The position numbers and the translations under genes are program-made. From Sporolactobacillus sp. Y61 (GTDB lineage Bacteria; Bacillota; Bacilli; Bacillales; Sporolactobacillaceae), in the NCBI RefSeq assembly GCF_040529185.1, contig NZ_CP159510.1, forward strand, positions 1,798,001 to 1,862,000: a stretch of DNA of 64,000 nucleotides. Direction: 5' to 3'. Below, in pieces: positions 29,177 to 38,335 of the stretch. The notes beneath the pieces are model-generated. The model was given only the letters and a program-made list of their open reading frames with translations. It did no database searches and was not told where the DNA came from. Position 1 is the first letter of the stretch, and every line of letters begins with the position of its first letter.

Positions 29177-31327
29177 ATGGACAGAAAGAGGATAGAAAAG
29201 CGTTTATTTCAGATAGCTTATTTTGTATTAAGCGCAGCGATTGTCGGCCTTTTTGTCTATTTTGTCATCCTGCTCATTGGTAATCACTATACCGATGATG
29301 AGAAGCTCGTGATGAGTCGCACGTCGATTATTGTCGATCAAAAGGGGCAGGAAATATCCAGACTTTATGCAGAGAACCGTGAGCCGGTCTCGTTAAAGAA
29401 AATTCCCGAACGGGTACAGGATGCGTTTATTGTGACTGAAGATATCCGGTTCTATGATCATTCGGGAATTGACCTTCGCGGGATTTCCCGGGCCATTGTT
29501 TCAAATCTCCTTTCCGGTGAAAAGCGCGAGGGAGGGAGTACCATTACCCAGCAGCTGGCAAGGAACGCCTATCTGTCCAATGAAAAATCCTGGATGAGGA
29601 AGGCCAAGGAGGCAGCTATTGCCATCAGTCTGGAACGAAGATACAGTAAGAAACAGATTCTGGAGATGTATCTGAATCAGCTGTACTTTGGACACGGTAT
29701 CTATGGTATCCAGACGGCTTCCAGGTTCTTTTTCAATAAGAGTGCAGACGAACTGAATGAGACTGAGGCTGCACTGCTTGCCGCACTGCCAAAGGGCCCG
29801 AATGGTTATTCGCCCATTCTTCATCCGAAAAAAGCACTGGAGCGACGTAACCTCGTGATCGGTTTACTTCAGAAACACGGGAAGCTGAGCGCTGAACAGT
29901 CAGTCAGGATGAAAGGAACGACTCTCGGCCTTCATATTCAGAGGATCCAGACTCATCCGGAGTATGACTCCTATGTTGATCTGGTAAAAGATGAGGCGCA
30001 AAGACGTTTTCACATTGACGAAGATGAACTGATCCGCGGTGGATACAAAATTGTTGTTCCAATCAATAGAGAAGCGCAGAAGGCGTCATACCAGGCGTTT
30101 AAGGATAACCGTTATTTTCGCGGGTCCAATCCGAAATTATCCCCGCAGGGTGCCTTTGTACTGATGAATAAAAACGGGGCGATGCTGGCTGCTCAGGGGG
30201 GACGGAACTATGTACGTGGCAGTCTGAACCGTGTTCAGTCCTCGCGGCAGCCGGGATCTTCATTCAAACCGCTGGCAGTATATGGACCTGCCCTTGATTC
30301 AGGAAAATATCAGCCGTATTCGCTGCTTCAGGATAAGGAAGTTTCTTATGGAAAGTACGCACCGACAAACTATACCGGTCGTTATACAGGTGAGATGACG
30401 ATGTACGATGCGATTACGGTTTCTCAGAATGCTCCGGCTGTCTGGCTGCTGAATCAGATTGGCATTGAAAAAAGTAAATCTTACCTGAAGAAAATGGATA
30501 TTAATCTGCCGGATAAGGGGCTGGCTATTGCCCTTGGAGGACTCCGTGATGGCGTCACGCCGCTGCAAATGGCTTCTGCTTATACGGCCTTTGATAATCA
30601 GGGCGTGCAGTCTGAACCCTGGTTTATCCAGACGCTCTACGATCATCAGGGCAGAAAAATTGGCGGAGAACCTGCTGAAAAGAAGAAAGTTTTCTCTGCT
30701 CAGACGGCCTGGTATATGACTCGAATGTTACAATCTGTTGTCAAAAACGGAACAGGGCAGGCGGGATACAGTGCGTCCGAAATTGCCGGGAAAACGGGAT
30801 CCGTTGCGTATTCAAGAAACGGGTTGTCGGATGCCTGGTTTGTCGGATATACCCCTGAAGTGACAGGTGCTGTCTGGATCGGCTACGATCAGACGAATGA
30901 GAAGCAGTATTTATCCGGATCAAGCGACGATGCGGTAAGTCTGTTTAAGACCATCATAAACGGTGTTCCCGGTCAATCCCGGCTGGCTTTTGAAAAACCT
31001 GACGGAGTGGCAGATCTGGATCAGCCGATCCGAATGGCGGAGGTGACCCGCCTCACGGCGAAAGGGACACTGGGCAAGTTCGCCATGCCGGCACTCGAAC
31101 TCAACTGGAATGGTTCTAAGGATAAACGGATGATTTACAGTATCTATGCAGAAGAAAACGGGAAAACAAAATTAAAGGGAAAAGTGACCGGAGAAAACCA
31201 CTATCGCATTGATTTTGTCAATCCAATGGCTAATGCTTCCTATTACGTCATTCCTTACAATCCGCAGACCGGAAGGCATGGAGCGACATCTCCTAAGGTG
31301 GAAGCGAACTGGTTTTCAAAGTTGTAA
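29177..31327 (+). CDS. pbpF: Class A penicillin-binding protein PbpF
   Basis: This bifunctional enzyme polymerises and cross-links peptidoglycan. A membrane anchor lies at residues 11-38. The glycosyltransferase domain shows EDIRFYDHSGID, GGSTITQQLARN and RRYSKKQILEMYLNQ, in part. The transpeptidase motifs are SRQPGSSFKPL (active-site Ser), a SQN triad and KTGS. Start ATG 29177 has CGGAGAG upstream. ATG 29132 upstream is possible. It is followed by hemE and hemH as in B. subtilis, where pbpF is forespore-expressed. Length is 716 residues. Confidence 0.93.
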   Translation: MDRKRIEKRLFQIAYFVLSAAIVGLFVYFVILLIGNHYTDDEKLVMSRTSIIVDQKGQEISRLYAENREPVSLKKIPERVQDAFIVTEDIRFYDHSGIDLRGISRAIVSNLLSGEKREGGSTITQQLARNAYLSNEKSWMRKAKEAAIAISLERRYSKKQILEMYLNQLYFGHGIYGIQTASRFFFNKSADELNETEAALLAALPKGPNGYSPILHPKKALERRNLVIGLLQKHGKLSAEQSVRMKGTTLGLHIQRIQTHPEYDSYVDLVKDEAQRRFHIDEDELIRGGYKIVVPINREAQKASYQAFKDNRYFRGSNPKLSPQGAFVLMNKNGAMLAAQGGRNYVRGSLNRVQSSRQPGSSFKPLAVYGPALDSGKYQPYSLLQDKEVSYGKYAPTNYTGRYTGEMTMYDAITVSQNAPAVWLLNQIGIEKSKSYLKKMDINLPDKGLAIALGGLRDGVTPLQMASAYTAFDNQGVQSEPWFIQTLYDHQGRKIGGEPAEKKKVFSAQTAWYMTRMLQSVVKNGTGQAGYSASEIAGKTGSVAYSRNGLSDAWFVGYTPEVTGAVWIGYDQTNEKQYLSGSSDDAVSLFKTIINGVPGQSRLAFEKPDGVADLDQPIRMAEVTRLTAKGTLGKFAMPALELNWNGSKDKRMIYSIYAEENGKTKLKGKVTGENHYRIDFVNPMANASYYVIPYNPQTGRHGATSPKVEANWFSKL

Positions 31328-31432
31328 TCATTTTCCAGTTACACCAGGTGCATTTCCTGAACATTTCCCTTAGAATAAGAGGTGGAAACGTTTTAGAAAG
31401 AAAATCAGGACAGAGATCCGAACAAATAAGGA

Positions 31433-32491
31433 ATGAAGCCAGTGTTTCATGATACTTTTTTAAAAGCATGCCGTCAGGAACCCGTATCCCGGATTCCGGT
31501 ATGGTACATGCGGCAGGCGGGCCGCTATCAGGCAGAATATCGTGTTATCCGCGCGCAACACCACAATTTTTTCGACCTCTGCAGGGACCCCGAACTGTGT
31601 GCGAGGGTAACCCGGCTCCCGGTTGAGCATCTTGGCGTGGATGCTGCCATTTTATTCTCCGATATTATGACCCCGTTAAAGGCAAGAGGTTTAGATGTTG
31701 AACTGGTTGAAGGGACAGGGCCGGTCATCAGACATCCATTTCGCCGTGCGCACGATCTGTCATCGCTCAGGACCCTCGACCCGGATCGTGATCTTCAGTA
31801 TGTGATCGAGACGGTTAAACTGCTTCACAGCCAGCTTTCCGTTCCGCTTATCGGTTTTGCCGGTGCCCCGTTCACGCTGGCCAGTTATATGATTGAAGGC
31901 GGGCCCTCAAAAAATTATCACCTGACAAAGGGATTTATGTACACGCATCCTGATGACTGGCAGGCGCTTATGGAGGATCTGGCGGCCATGACGGTGAGCT
32001 ATTTAAAAGCTCAGATAGCAGCCGGTGCTCAGGCCGTACAGGTTTTTGATTCGTGGGTCGGGGCTCTTGGCGCAGAAGACTACCGGACGTTTATTGCCCC
32101 CGTTATGAGAAATATTTTTACAGCATTGCGACAAACAGATGCCGTTACCCTTTACTTTGCTGCCGGTGCAGGGCATTTACTGAAAGAGTGGGACAAACTT
32201 CCGGTTGATGTGCTGTCCTTTGATTGGCGGACGTCCCCGCAGTTCATCCGGGGGATGCATCTGTCAAAGGCCGTTCAGGGCAATCTCGACCCCTCAATGC
32301 TTCTGGCTCCTTTTCCGCTGCTAAAGGAGCGGACCAGGCAGATATTAGACGTTATGGGCTGTCGTCCGGGATTTATCTTTAATCTTGGTCACGGCCTGTT
32401 CCCTGAAGTTGATGAACAGCAGCTGAAACGGTTAACAGATTTTATTCACCAGTATCCAATTTATAAAGAAAGAAGCTATGAAGATGAGTAA
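31433..32491 (+). CDS. hemE: Uroporphyrinogen decarboxylase HemE
   Basis: HemE decarboxylates uroporphyrinogen III to coproporphyrinogen III. The N-terminal signature IPVWYMRQAGRY is near residue 22, and GFAGAPFTLASYMIEGG near 140. Length is 352 residues. AAGGA abuts ATG 31433. GTG 31442 is better spaced and may be the true start, which would remove three residues. The gene overlaps hemH by 14 bases. Confidence 0.95.
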   Translation: MKPVFHDTFLKACRQEPVSRIPVWYMRQAGRYQAEYRVIRAQHHNFFDLCRDPELCARVTRLPVEHLGVDAAILFSDIMTPLKARGLDVELVEGTGPVIRHPFRRAHDLSSLRTLDPDRDLQYVIETVKLLHSQLSVPLIGFAGAPFTLASYMIEGGPSKNYHLTKGFMYTHPDDWQALMEDLAAMTVSYLKAQIAAGAQAVQVFDSWVGALGAEDYRTFIAPVMRNIFTALRQTDAVTLYFAAGAGHLLKEWDKLPVDVLSFDWRTSPQFIRGMHLSKAVQGNLDPSMLLAPFPLLKERTRQILDVMGCRPGFIFNLGHGLFPEVDEQQLKRLTDFIHQYPIYKERSYEDE

Positions 32492-33434
32492 TAAGAAAAA
32501 AATGGGCCTCCTTGTTATGGCTTACGGGACGCCTTATAAAAAGGAAGATATCGTTCCGTATTATACCGCCATCAGACATGGGAGACGCCCGTCTCAGGAA
32601 CAGATAGAGGATTTGACCAGGCGTTACGAAGCGATTGGCGGTGTTTCACCGCTTGCCCGATTGACAAAAGCCCAGATGGACGCCCTTACCGAACGACTAA
32701 ATCACGGACAGGATGACATCATCTTTCAATCCCGGCTCGGCCTTAAATACATACATCCTTTTATTGAAGATGCTGTCGAGGACATGCGACAGGATGGAAT
32801 TGAACAGGCTATTGCTCTTTCCCTTGCACCTCACTATTCCAGATTCAGTGTTCAGGCGTATACAGACCGTGCCAAAAAGGCGGCGGGAGATCAGGGACCG
32901 GCTATATACCCGATTAAAAGCTGGTATACTGAACCGAAATTCATCCAGTACTGGTCACAGGCAATCCGCGGGATTCTGGATGCTCTGCCGGAAGATGAGC
33001 GCAGCACAAGTGTTGTTATTTTCAGTGCGCACAGTTTACCCCGACGGATCTTAACCGGCGGTGATCCGTATCCGGACCAGATCGCTGAAACAATACAAGC
33101 AATTACCGCGCAAACCGATATTCCGCATGTTGCCCAGGCATGGCAGAGTGCCGGAAAAACGCCTGATCCATGGCTTGGTCCCGATATAATGGATAAGATT
33201 CGTGAGTTAATGACAGGACATCACTATAAACATCTGATTTTCTGCCCTATCGGATTTGTCTCCGAGCACCTGGAGGTTTTATATGATAATGATATGGAGT
33301 GTCGTACACTGGTGGAGTCTCTGGGCGGGGCTTATCATCGTCCCTCCATGCCGGATACTGATCCTCTGTTTATTGAGGCCCTGGCAAGTGCAGTATGGAA
33401 GGCCTGTCAGAAAAATAAAGGAGTCCTGTCATGA
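32478..33434 (+). CDS. hemH: Ferrochelatase HemH (CpfC)
   Basis: HemH inserts iron into a porphyrin; in Gram-positives the substrate is thought to be coproporphyrin III. The active-site His is in FSAHSLPRRI and the acid pair in CPIGFVSEHLEVLYDND. Length is 318 residues. ATG 32478 and 32484 are both possible starts. In B. subtilis hemY follows directly. It is missing here, and a strong terminator comes instead. Confidence 0.95.
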   Translation: MKMSNKKKMGLLVMAYGTPYKKEDIVPYYTAIRHGRRPSQEQIEDLTRRYEAIGGVSPLARLTKAQMDALTERLNHGQDDIIFQSRLGLKYIHPFIEDAVEDMRQDGIEQAIALSLAPHYSRFSVQAYTDRAKKAAGDQGPAIYPIKSWYTEPKFIQYWSQAIRGILDALPEDERSTSVVIFSAHSLPRRILTGGDPYPDQIAETIQAITAQTDIPHVAQAWQSAGKTPDPWLGPDIMDKIRELMTGHHYKHLIFCPIGFVSEHLEVLYDNDMECRTLVESLGGAYHRPSMPDTDPLFIEALASAVWKACQKNKGVLS

Positions 33435-33486
33435 GATAAGTAGTTCAGTTTTTGTGCGAGAAAAACAAAAAAATCGTATAAATAAA

Positions 33487-33520
33487 GTGCTAAATCGCAT
33501 GGCGTTTAGCACCTTTTTTT
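33487..33520 (+). terminator. Terminator of hemEH
   Basis: The stem GTGCTAAA-CG pairs with CGTTTAGCAC (one bulged base) and runs into seven T residues. Confidence 0.88.
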
Positions 33521-33719
33521 GCTTATGTATCAAAAATAATATGTGTTTCGAGCTGAAATGAACAAACAGTATGACAATAACTATTGTGGTCGTTCTCATC
33601 GATGCGCGAAATGGGTTATTATTTACTTTGTTAGTTTGAATATAATGAGGTGTTCTAAAGAGCTGTGCAAGTGTAAAATTAACAGTGATAAAAAAATTAA
33701 GTGCGGGGTTGATAAATGT

Positions 33720-33893
33720 ATGTATATGACAATCATTATCATAGCATCCTTATATGTGTGGTCTGCAGCACTACACGAACTAATTAAACCTTTAAAAAAG
33801 CAAAATAGCCGAAAAATAATCATCTTAACTTCTTTTGGCACTTTATCAACGTTAGTTTTAACTGTTTGGCTTTTCCAAAGTCTATTCTTATAA
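33720..33893 (+). CDS. Hypothetical small membrane protein in A/T-rich gap
   Basis: This 57-residue reading has two hydrophobic stretches (about residues 2-18 and 33-55) with KPLKKQNSRK between. GCGGGG lies 11 bases before ATG 33720, and TATAAT occurs at 33641. An in-frame longer version begins at 33543. The region 33435-33945 is clearly richer in A/T than its neighbours, and codon use differs. It fills the slot of hemY. It may be a real gene or chance. Confidence 0.35.
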   Translation: MYMTIIIIASLYVWSAALHELIKPLKKQNSRKIIILTSFGTLSTLVLTVWLFQSLFL

Positions 33894-33948
33894 TAGAATT
33901 CATTTTTTCAACCTTTTCTGAGTTTCCCGTCTCCAGATATTTTACCCC

Positions 33949-34019
33949 TTGAACGGGTACGGCGGGTGTGTTAATATTTCATAGTAGAACGAATTGACTG
34001 GAATGTTCATTCGGTCAAT
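33949..34019 (+). promoter_or_regulatory. yhgD promoter with TetR-type operator
   Basis: TTGAAC (33949-33954) and TAATAT (33972-33977) are 17 bases apart. An imperfect palindrome covers 33993-34019, with ATTGAC and GTCAAT ends and the core GAATG-TT-CATTC. It sits near the start of transcription, 20 bases before yhgD. This suggests autoregulation. Confidence 0.7.
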
Positions 34020-34038
34020 AGAATGGTGATGGCAAAGA

Positions 34039-34608
34039 ATGGTCGACCGTAAAGAAAACATCCTGAAAGCCGCGGAGCAGACATTCGCATCTTTTGGTTA
34101 TAAGGCAACAACGATGGATCTTGTTGCGCGCATGGCGAATGTCGGAAAGGGGACGATTTATACTTTTTTTACAAACAAAGAAGACCTTTTTTTTGAAATC
34201 ATGAAGCAGTTTATTGAAAAAATCAAAAAGGTCGCAAGCAGTGCGATTCATGATGAAGATGATTTTTTTACCAATCTTCACCGGGCACTTTACAGTGTAC
34301 TGGAGTTTCGCAAGGAGCATCAGCTGACCATTAAACTGACTCAGGAGATCAAAGAAATTGGAACCGTGCAGGCAAAACAGGCTTTAGGTAACGTCGAGGA
34401 TGCTATTCTGGATTTTCTGGAGGGCAATATTAAGAATGCCTTGAAGAAAGGCGAGATCAAGACCTGCGATCCTAAGGTGACGGCTTTCGTTATCCTCAGG
34501 CTCTATATCGCGCTCGTCTTTGACTGGGAGTTGAGACATGCTCCTCTGTCCAGCAGTGAGATTGCCGATTTGTTTGGATTGTATCTCGTCAGAGGTTTAA
34601 AAAAGTGA
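34039..34608 (+). CDS. yhgD: TetR-family regulator YhgD
   Basis: This 189-residue regulator has an N-terminal TetR helix-turn-helix (residues 6-50, GYKATTMDLVARMANVGKGT) and a helical ligand domain. It precedes yhgE, as in B. subtilis. Two palindromes, one before each gene, are likely its sites. ATG 34039 has a weak upstream site (GGTGATGG). Confidence 0.9.
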   Translation: MVDRKENILKAAEQTFASFGYKATTMDLVARMANVGKGTIYTFFTNKEDLFFEIMKQFIEKIKKVASSAIHDEDDFFTNLHRALYSVLEFRKEHQLTIKLTQEIKEIGTVQAKQALGNVEDAILDFLEGNIKNALKKGEIKTCDPKVTAFVILRLYIALVFDWELRHAPLSSSEIADLFGLYLVRGLKK

Positions 34609-34630
34609 TGGGCATCACATTTATTTTTTT

Positions 34631-34667
34631 GCAGGAAAGTGACTAAATGACTAAAATAGTCATTTTG
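34631..34667 (+). promoter_or_regulatory. yhgE promoter covered by palindromic operator
   Basis: TTGCAG (34631-34636) and TAAAAT (34654-34659) are 17 bases apart. A perfect 9-bp inverted repeat AAATGACTA-AAA-TAGTCATTT (34647-34667) spans the -10 box. It shares the TGACT half with the operator before yhgD. Confidence 0.75.
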
Positions 34668-34710
34668 AACTGGAATCAGGCAAGTATGAGAAGAAAAGGG
34701 TGTGTGCAAC

Positions 34711-37386
34711 ATGAATGTAATCCATCTAATATGGGCGGAACTGAAAGCCATAGTGGCTAAACCACACAATATTGTTGTGATGGTTGCTGTGATGTGTATT
34801 CCGTTACTTTATGCAGGAATGTTCCTGTATGGATTCTGGGACGCGTTTGGCAAAACCGGGCAGCTGCCTGTTGCCGTTGTGAATCAGGATTCAGGTGCAG
34901 AGATTGCCGGCAGGCAGCTTCATGCGGGTGACGATCTGGTAGATAATCTGAAGAAAGACGATAATTTTAAGTGGTCGTTCGTCAGTGAAAAAAAGGCTGA
35001 AGACGGCTTTAAGGATAATCATTATTTCATGACGGTTCGGATCCCGTCTTCTTTCTCAGAGAATGCAACAACATTATCAGATCAGAAAGTCAGACCAGCT
35101 AATATTGAATACCGGATTAATCGGGATTATAACTTTATTTCAGGGAAAATGGCAGATACGGGCATAAAAAATCTTCAGACGCGTATTTCAGATGCAATCA
35201 CAAAAACCTATGCCAAAACGATGTATACACAAATCGATAAACTGACTGACGGTCTGGCAGATGCCTCTAAAGGAGCAAATGATCTGTCCGGCGGCGGAAA
35301 ATCTGAACTTGCCGGTTTGAATCAGTTAAAAAGCGGCTTCAAAGACCTGGCAAATGGCACCGGTCAGCTGACAGACGGGTCAGAAAAACTTACAGGCGGC
35401 GCTTCGGAGCTGAATGACGGGGCAAAGACGTTAAACTCCGGAGTTCAGCAATACACCGGAGCGGTAAGCAATCAGATTGCACCTGGATCAAATCAACTGG
35501 CCTCAGGATTAAATCAACTGAACAGTGGCATTCAGCAGCAAAACCTGGGCGGAAATGTTAATCGACTGAATAGCGGAATGCAGGACTTTTATGCCATTAT
35601 TCAAGGGCTTCCGCAACAGATTGATCACTCTATTAATCCGGCTCAAATTGGAAATACAGCTATGCAACAGGTGGCTGGAAATAAAACAGAAATTCAGAGT
35701 GCTGCGAGAAAGCAAGTAAAAAATAATGAGAAACAAATTATTCAGTCCGCACAGAGTTCAATTAATCACTCTGAAGTAGAAGCAGCGGCACTGGCTGCCG
35801 CTAATAGTCAGCCGGGAGGTACAATACAGGAGCAGGCTGATGCAAATGCATCAAAAATAACAAAGACTATTTCAGATTCAGTGAAGAGTCAGGCTACAAT
35901 AGACCAGGTTACTGCGGGATTAAACAATAATAAACAATTAAATCAATTACTACTTTCCCTGTTGAATAAAGCAGGATATGACCCACATACATCAAAAGCA
36001 GTTATTAATAACCTGTACAATGTAATGGCACAGTCAACAACGAGTACAATCGGAGAATCGGTCAATTCGGGAAAGAATACGAATGCAATTGCAAGTTCTC
36101 TCCAGACTTCAGCAGAAGAAACAATCAAAAAAACAGCTTCAGGAACTGCACAGAGAGTCGCACCAGCAGCTGCTGTTGCTACTGCCGAACAGATTGCTCC
36201 GGAGACTGCTCTAAGTACGGCACAACAAGTTTCCCGTCAGACTGCGACGGAAACCGCGGCGCAAATGAAGAGTGGTGTTATCAGGAATATGCAGCAGAAA
36301 GATCCGAGAACCGGTCTGACCCTTAATTCTGCCGCTCGTCAACTAGCTGACGGAACAGCGCAGCTGTCCGGGCGTAACGGCATTCCACTTATTACTTCCA
36401 GCGTCAGTCAGGCGACACAAGGTGCACAGACATTAAATAGCGGTCTCAATCAGTTGAACAGCAACTCAGCCAGTCTGGTAAATGGATCATCTGCACTTGC
36501 CGGGAACACCGGTAAACTGGCAAATGGTGCTGCATCGCTGACGAATGGCCTCTCCGGCCTCTCAAGCGGTCAGCAGCAGCTTTCTAATGGCACAAATAAG
36601 GTAGCCGGCGGTGCACAGCAGATTTACAAGGGAAATTCGAAGCTGGCCGGAAGCCTGTCCGATGCACACAGTCAGCTGGCGGAGACGCCAACCGACGACA
36701 GCCATGCTCAGAAATTCTCGGAGCCCGTAAGGCTGATCGACAGCTCAAACCAGGCGGTTGATACATTTGGCTCCGGATTTACTCCCTATTTCATTTGCAT
36801 CGGCCTGTTTGTCGGAGCACTGGTGCTGACCCTTATTTATGATCTTGGTAAACCGGCAGGACTTGCGACAGCGGGATGGAACATTGCGCTGAGTAAATAT
36901 TTCATCACGATTCTGATGTCCGTCGCTCAGGCCCTGCTGGTTGATCTAGCAGTACTGGGCGGACTTGGGTTGTCCGTCGATCACCCGTGGACCTTCATTG
37001 GGTTTACCATTCTAACCAGCATGAGTTTCATGGCGATCATTCAGTGGCTGGCCGGTTCCTTTAATAACGAAGGACGGTTTGTTGCCCTCGTGATTCTGCT
37101 CTTCCAGCTTGTGACGAGCGGGGGAGCCTATTCTATCGAACTGATCCCGGGCTGGCTTCAGAAAATTTCACCCATACTTCCGATGACCTATGCAGTCAAT
37201 GGATTCCGAAATATCATTGACGGCGGCCAGCATCAGATGCTCGTGAATAATTCTATTGCGCTTCTGGTCTTTATTCTTGTGGGACTCCTGTTAAGCATCA
37301 TCACCTTCTCAATCAAATTCCACAGAGATCAGAAAAACAATAAAGCAGGAAAGTTATCCGGTTCTCCTATGGAACTTTCTAATTAA
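34711..37386 (+). CDS. yhgE: YhgE/Pip membrane protein
   Basis: This 891-residue protein belongs to the YhgE/Pip family, related to phage receptors such as Pip and YueB. One membrane segment is near the N terminus (residues 18-42) and about five are near the C terminus (residues 690-880). The long outer part has Gly-spaced coiled-coil repeats of the LNSGLNQLNSG kind at both ends. Between them is a Gln/Ala/Thr-rich block (residues about 290-540). It is longer than B. subtilis YhgE (about 775). ATG 34711 is preferred over GTG 34702 by spacing from AAAAGGG. Confidence 0.88.
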   Translation: MNVIHLIWAELKAIVAKPHNIVVMVAVMCIPLLYAGMFLYGFWDAFGKTGQLPVAVVNQDSGAEIAGRQLHAGDDLVDNLKKDDNFKWSFVSEKKAEDGFKDNHYFMTVRIPSSFSENATTLSDQKVRPANIEYRINRDYNFISGKMADTGIKNLQTRISDAITKTYAKTMYTQIDKLTDGLADASKGANDLSGGGKSELAGLNQLKSGFKDLANGTGQLTDGSEKLTGGASELNDGAKTLNSGVQQYTGAVSNQIAPGSNQLASGLNQLNSGIQQQNLGGNVNRLNSGMQDFYAIIQGLPQQIDHSINPAQIGNTAMQQVAGNKTEIQSAARKQVKNNEKQIIQSAQSSINHSEVEAAALAAANSQPGGTIQEQADANASKITKTISDSVKSQATIDQVTAGLNNNKQLNQLLLSLLNKAGYDPHTSKAVINNLYNVMAQSTTSTIGESVNSGKNTNAIASSLQTSAEETIKKTASGTAQRVAPAAAVATAEQIAPETALSTAQQVSRQTATETAAQMKSGVIRNMQQKDPRTGLTLNSAARQLADGTAQLSGRNGIPLITSSVSQATQGAQTLNSGLNQLNSNSASLVNGSSALAGNTGKLANGAASLTNGLSGLSSGQQQLSNGTNKVAGGAQQIYKGNSKLAGSLSDAHSQLAETPTDDSHAQKFSEPVRLIDSSNQAVDTFGSGFTPYFICIGLFVGALVLTLIYDLGKPAGLATAGWNIALSKYFITILMSVAQALLVDLAVLGGLGLSVDHPWTFIGFTILTSMSFMAIIQWLAGSFNNEGRFVALVILLFQLVTSGGAYSIELIPGWLQKISPILPMTYAVNGFRNIIDGGQHQMLVNNSIALLVFILVGLLLSIITFSIKFHRDQKNNKAGKLSGSPMELSN

Positions 37387-37402
37387 CTTTTTGATTGATC
37401 AA

Positions 37403-37441
37403 AAAAACGCCGGGCGGATTCTGCATCCGTCCGGCGTTTTT
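37403..37441 (+). terminator. Terminator of yhgE
   Basis: The stem AAAACGCCGGGCGGA pairs with TCCGTCCGGCGTTTT. It stands between yhgE and a convergent gene and may act on both strands. Confidence 0.9.
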
Positions 37442-37462
37442 ACATAGTGAATCAGGAGATTT

Positions 37463-38113
37463 TTAAAACGGATCCTCTCTGCCGACATAATCCACCCGGA
37501 AAGTGCCGTGGTCAAAAATCAGTTTTGTGACACTTGTATTGGGGACAGGAGGGAGGTGCGTGCCTTTTTCCATCAGGGTATAGACGACACAATTAATATA
37601 CATCCCGTGGCTCACGGCAAGAAGGGTAGAGCCTTCAGATGAGGCAAACACATCCAGAATATGTTCAATCCGCTTTTTTACATCTTCATAACTTTCAGCA
37701 AGACCGGTTTTATCTGCTTTTTTAATGCCGGCGAGCCCCTGAATCCGCAGTTCATCAGGGGAATCGCCATTCAGCCCGGGAATTCCCGATGCTTCTTTTG
37801 CCCCTCTCCATGTGAAATCATTGGGATCGCCTTCAAACATACCAAAGCTGACTTCTCTGAGACAGGGCGTTTCGAAGAGCGGAAGCTCAGGATTAGCTGA
37901 ATGAGATAATAGAATTTGCGATGTTTTTCTTGTACGGCTGAGGTCACTGGTATATGCCGCGTCAAAAGAAATGCCGTTATTTTTAAAACGTTCACCAAGC
38001 TCTGCTGCCTTCTTCAGACCTTCAGCTGTCAGCGGGGTATCTGAAATTCCCTGTACTTTATTTAATAAGTTGAATAATGTCCGTCCATGTCTGACCAAAT
38101 AAATCGATTTCAT
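37463..38113 (-). CDS. Histidine phosphatase family protein
   Basis: This 216-residue protein belongs to the phosphoglycerate mutase-like histidine phosphatases. The catalytic motif LVRHGRT lies at residues 6-12, the acid residue in REVSFGMFEG, and the second His in VSHGMYI near 173. It is probably a broad phosphatase rather than glycolytic mutase, given its short form. B. subtilis PhoE lies in a similar neighbourhood, but identity is not sure. Confidence 0.85.
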   Translation of the reverse strand: MKSIYLVRHGRTLFNLLNKVQGISDTPLTAEGLKKAAELGERFKNNGISFDAAYTSDLSRTRKTSQILLSHSANPELPLFETPCLREVSFGMFEGDPNDFTWRGAKEASGIPGLNGDSPDELRIQGLAGIKKADKTGLAESYEDVKKRIEHILDVFASSEGSTLLAVSHGMYINCVVYTLMEKGTHLPPVPNTSVTKLIFDHGTFRVDYVGREDPF

Positions 38114-38335
38114 ATCTTCAGACCTCCTGGCAGTGTCCTGGCCGCGTACAAACTGTGACCACTTGAATCAGTTTAATGGAAATTTCGGTTTGATGCAAAA
38201 AAAATATCCGTATCGTGAAGCCGTGAATAAAATTAATTTTAGCACAGGTGAATACCGGTACCTGCGCCTGGACGGCAGACTGAAGGCACTTTAGAATGAA
38301 AGGAGTGATGTGACAACTTTTTTGGGGGACTTTTC

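Noticed and set aside
31382..31395. CcpA cre site before hemE
   Set aside because: TGGAAACGTTTTAG matches only 11 of 14 positions and lacks the closing CA; too weak to call.
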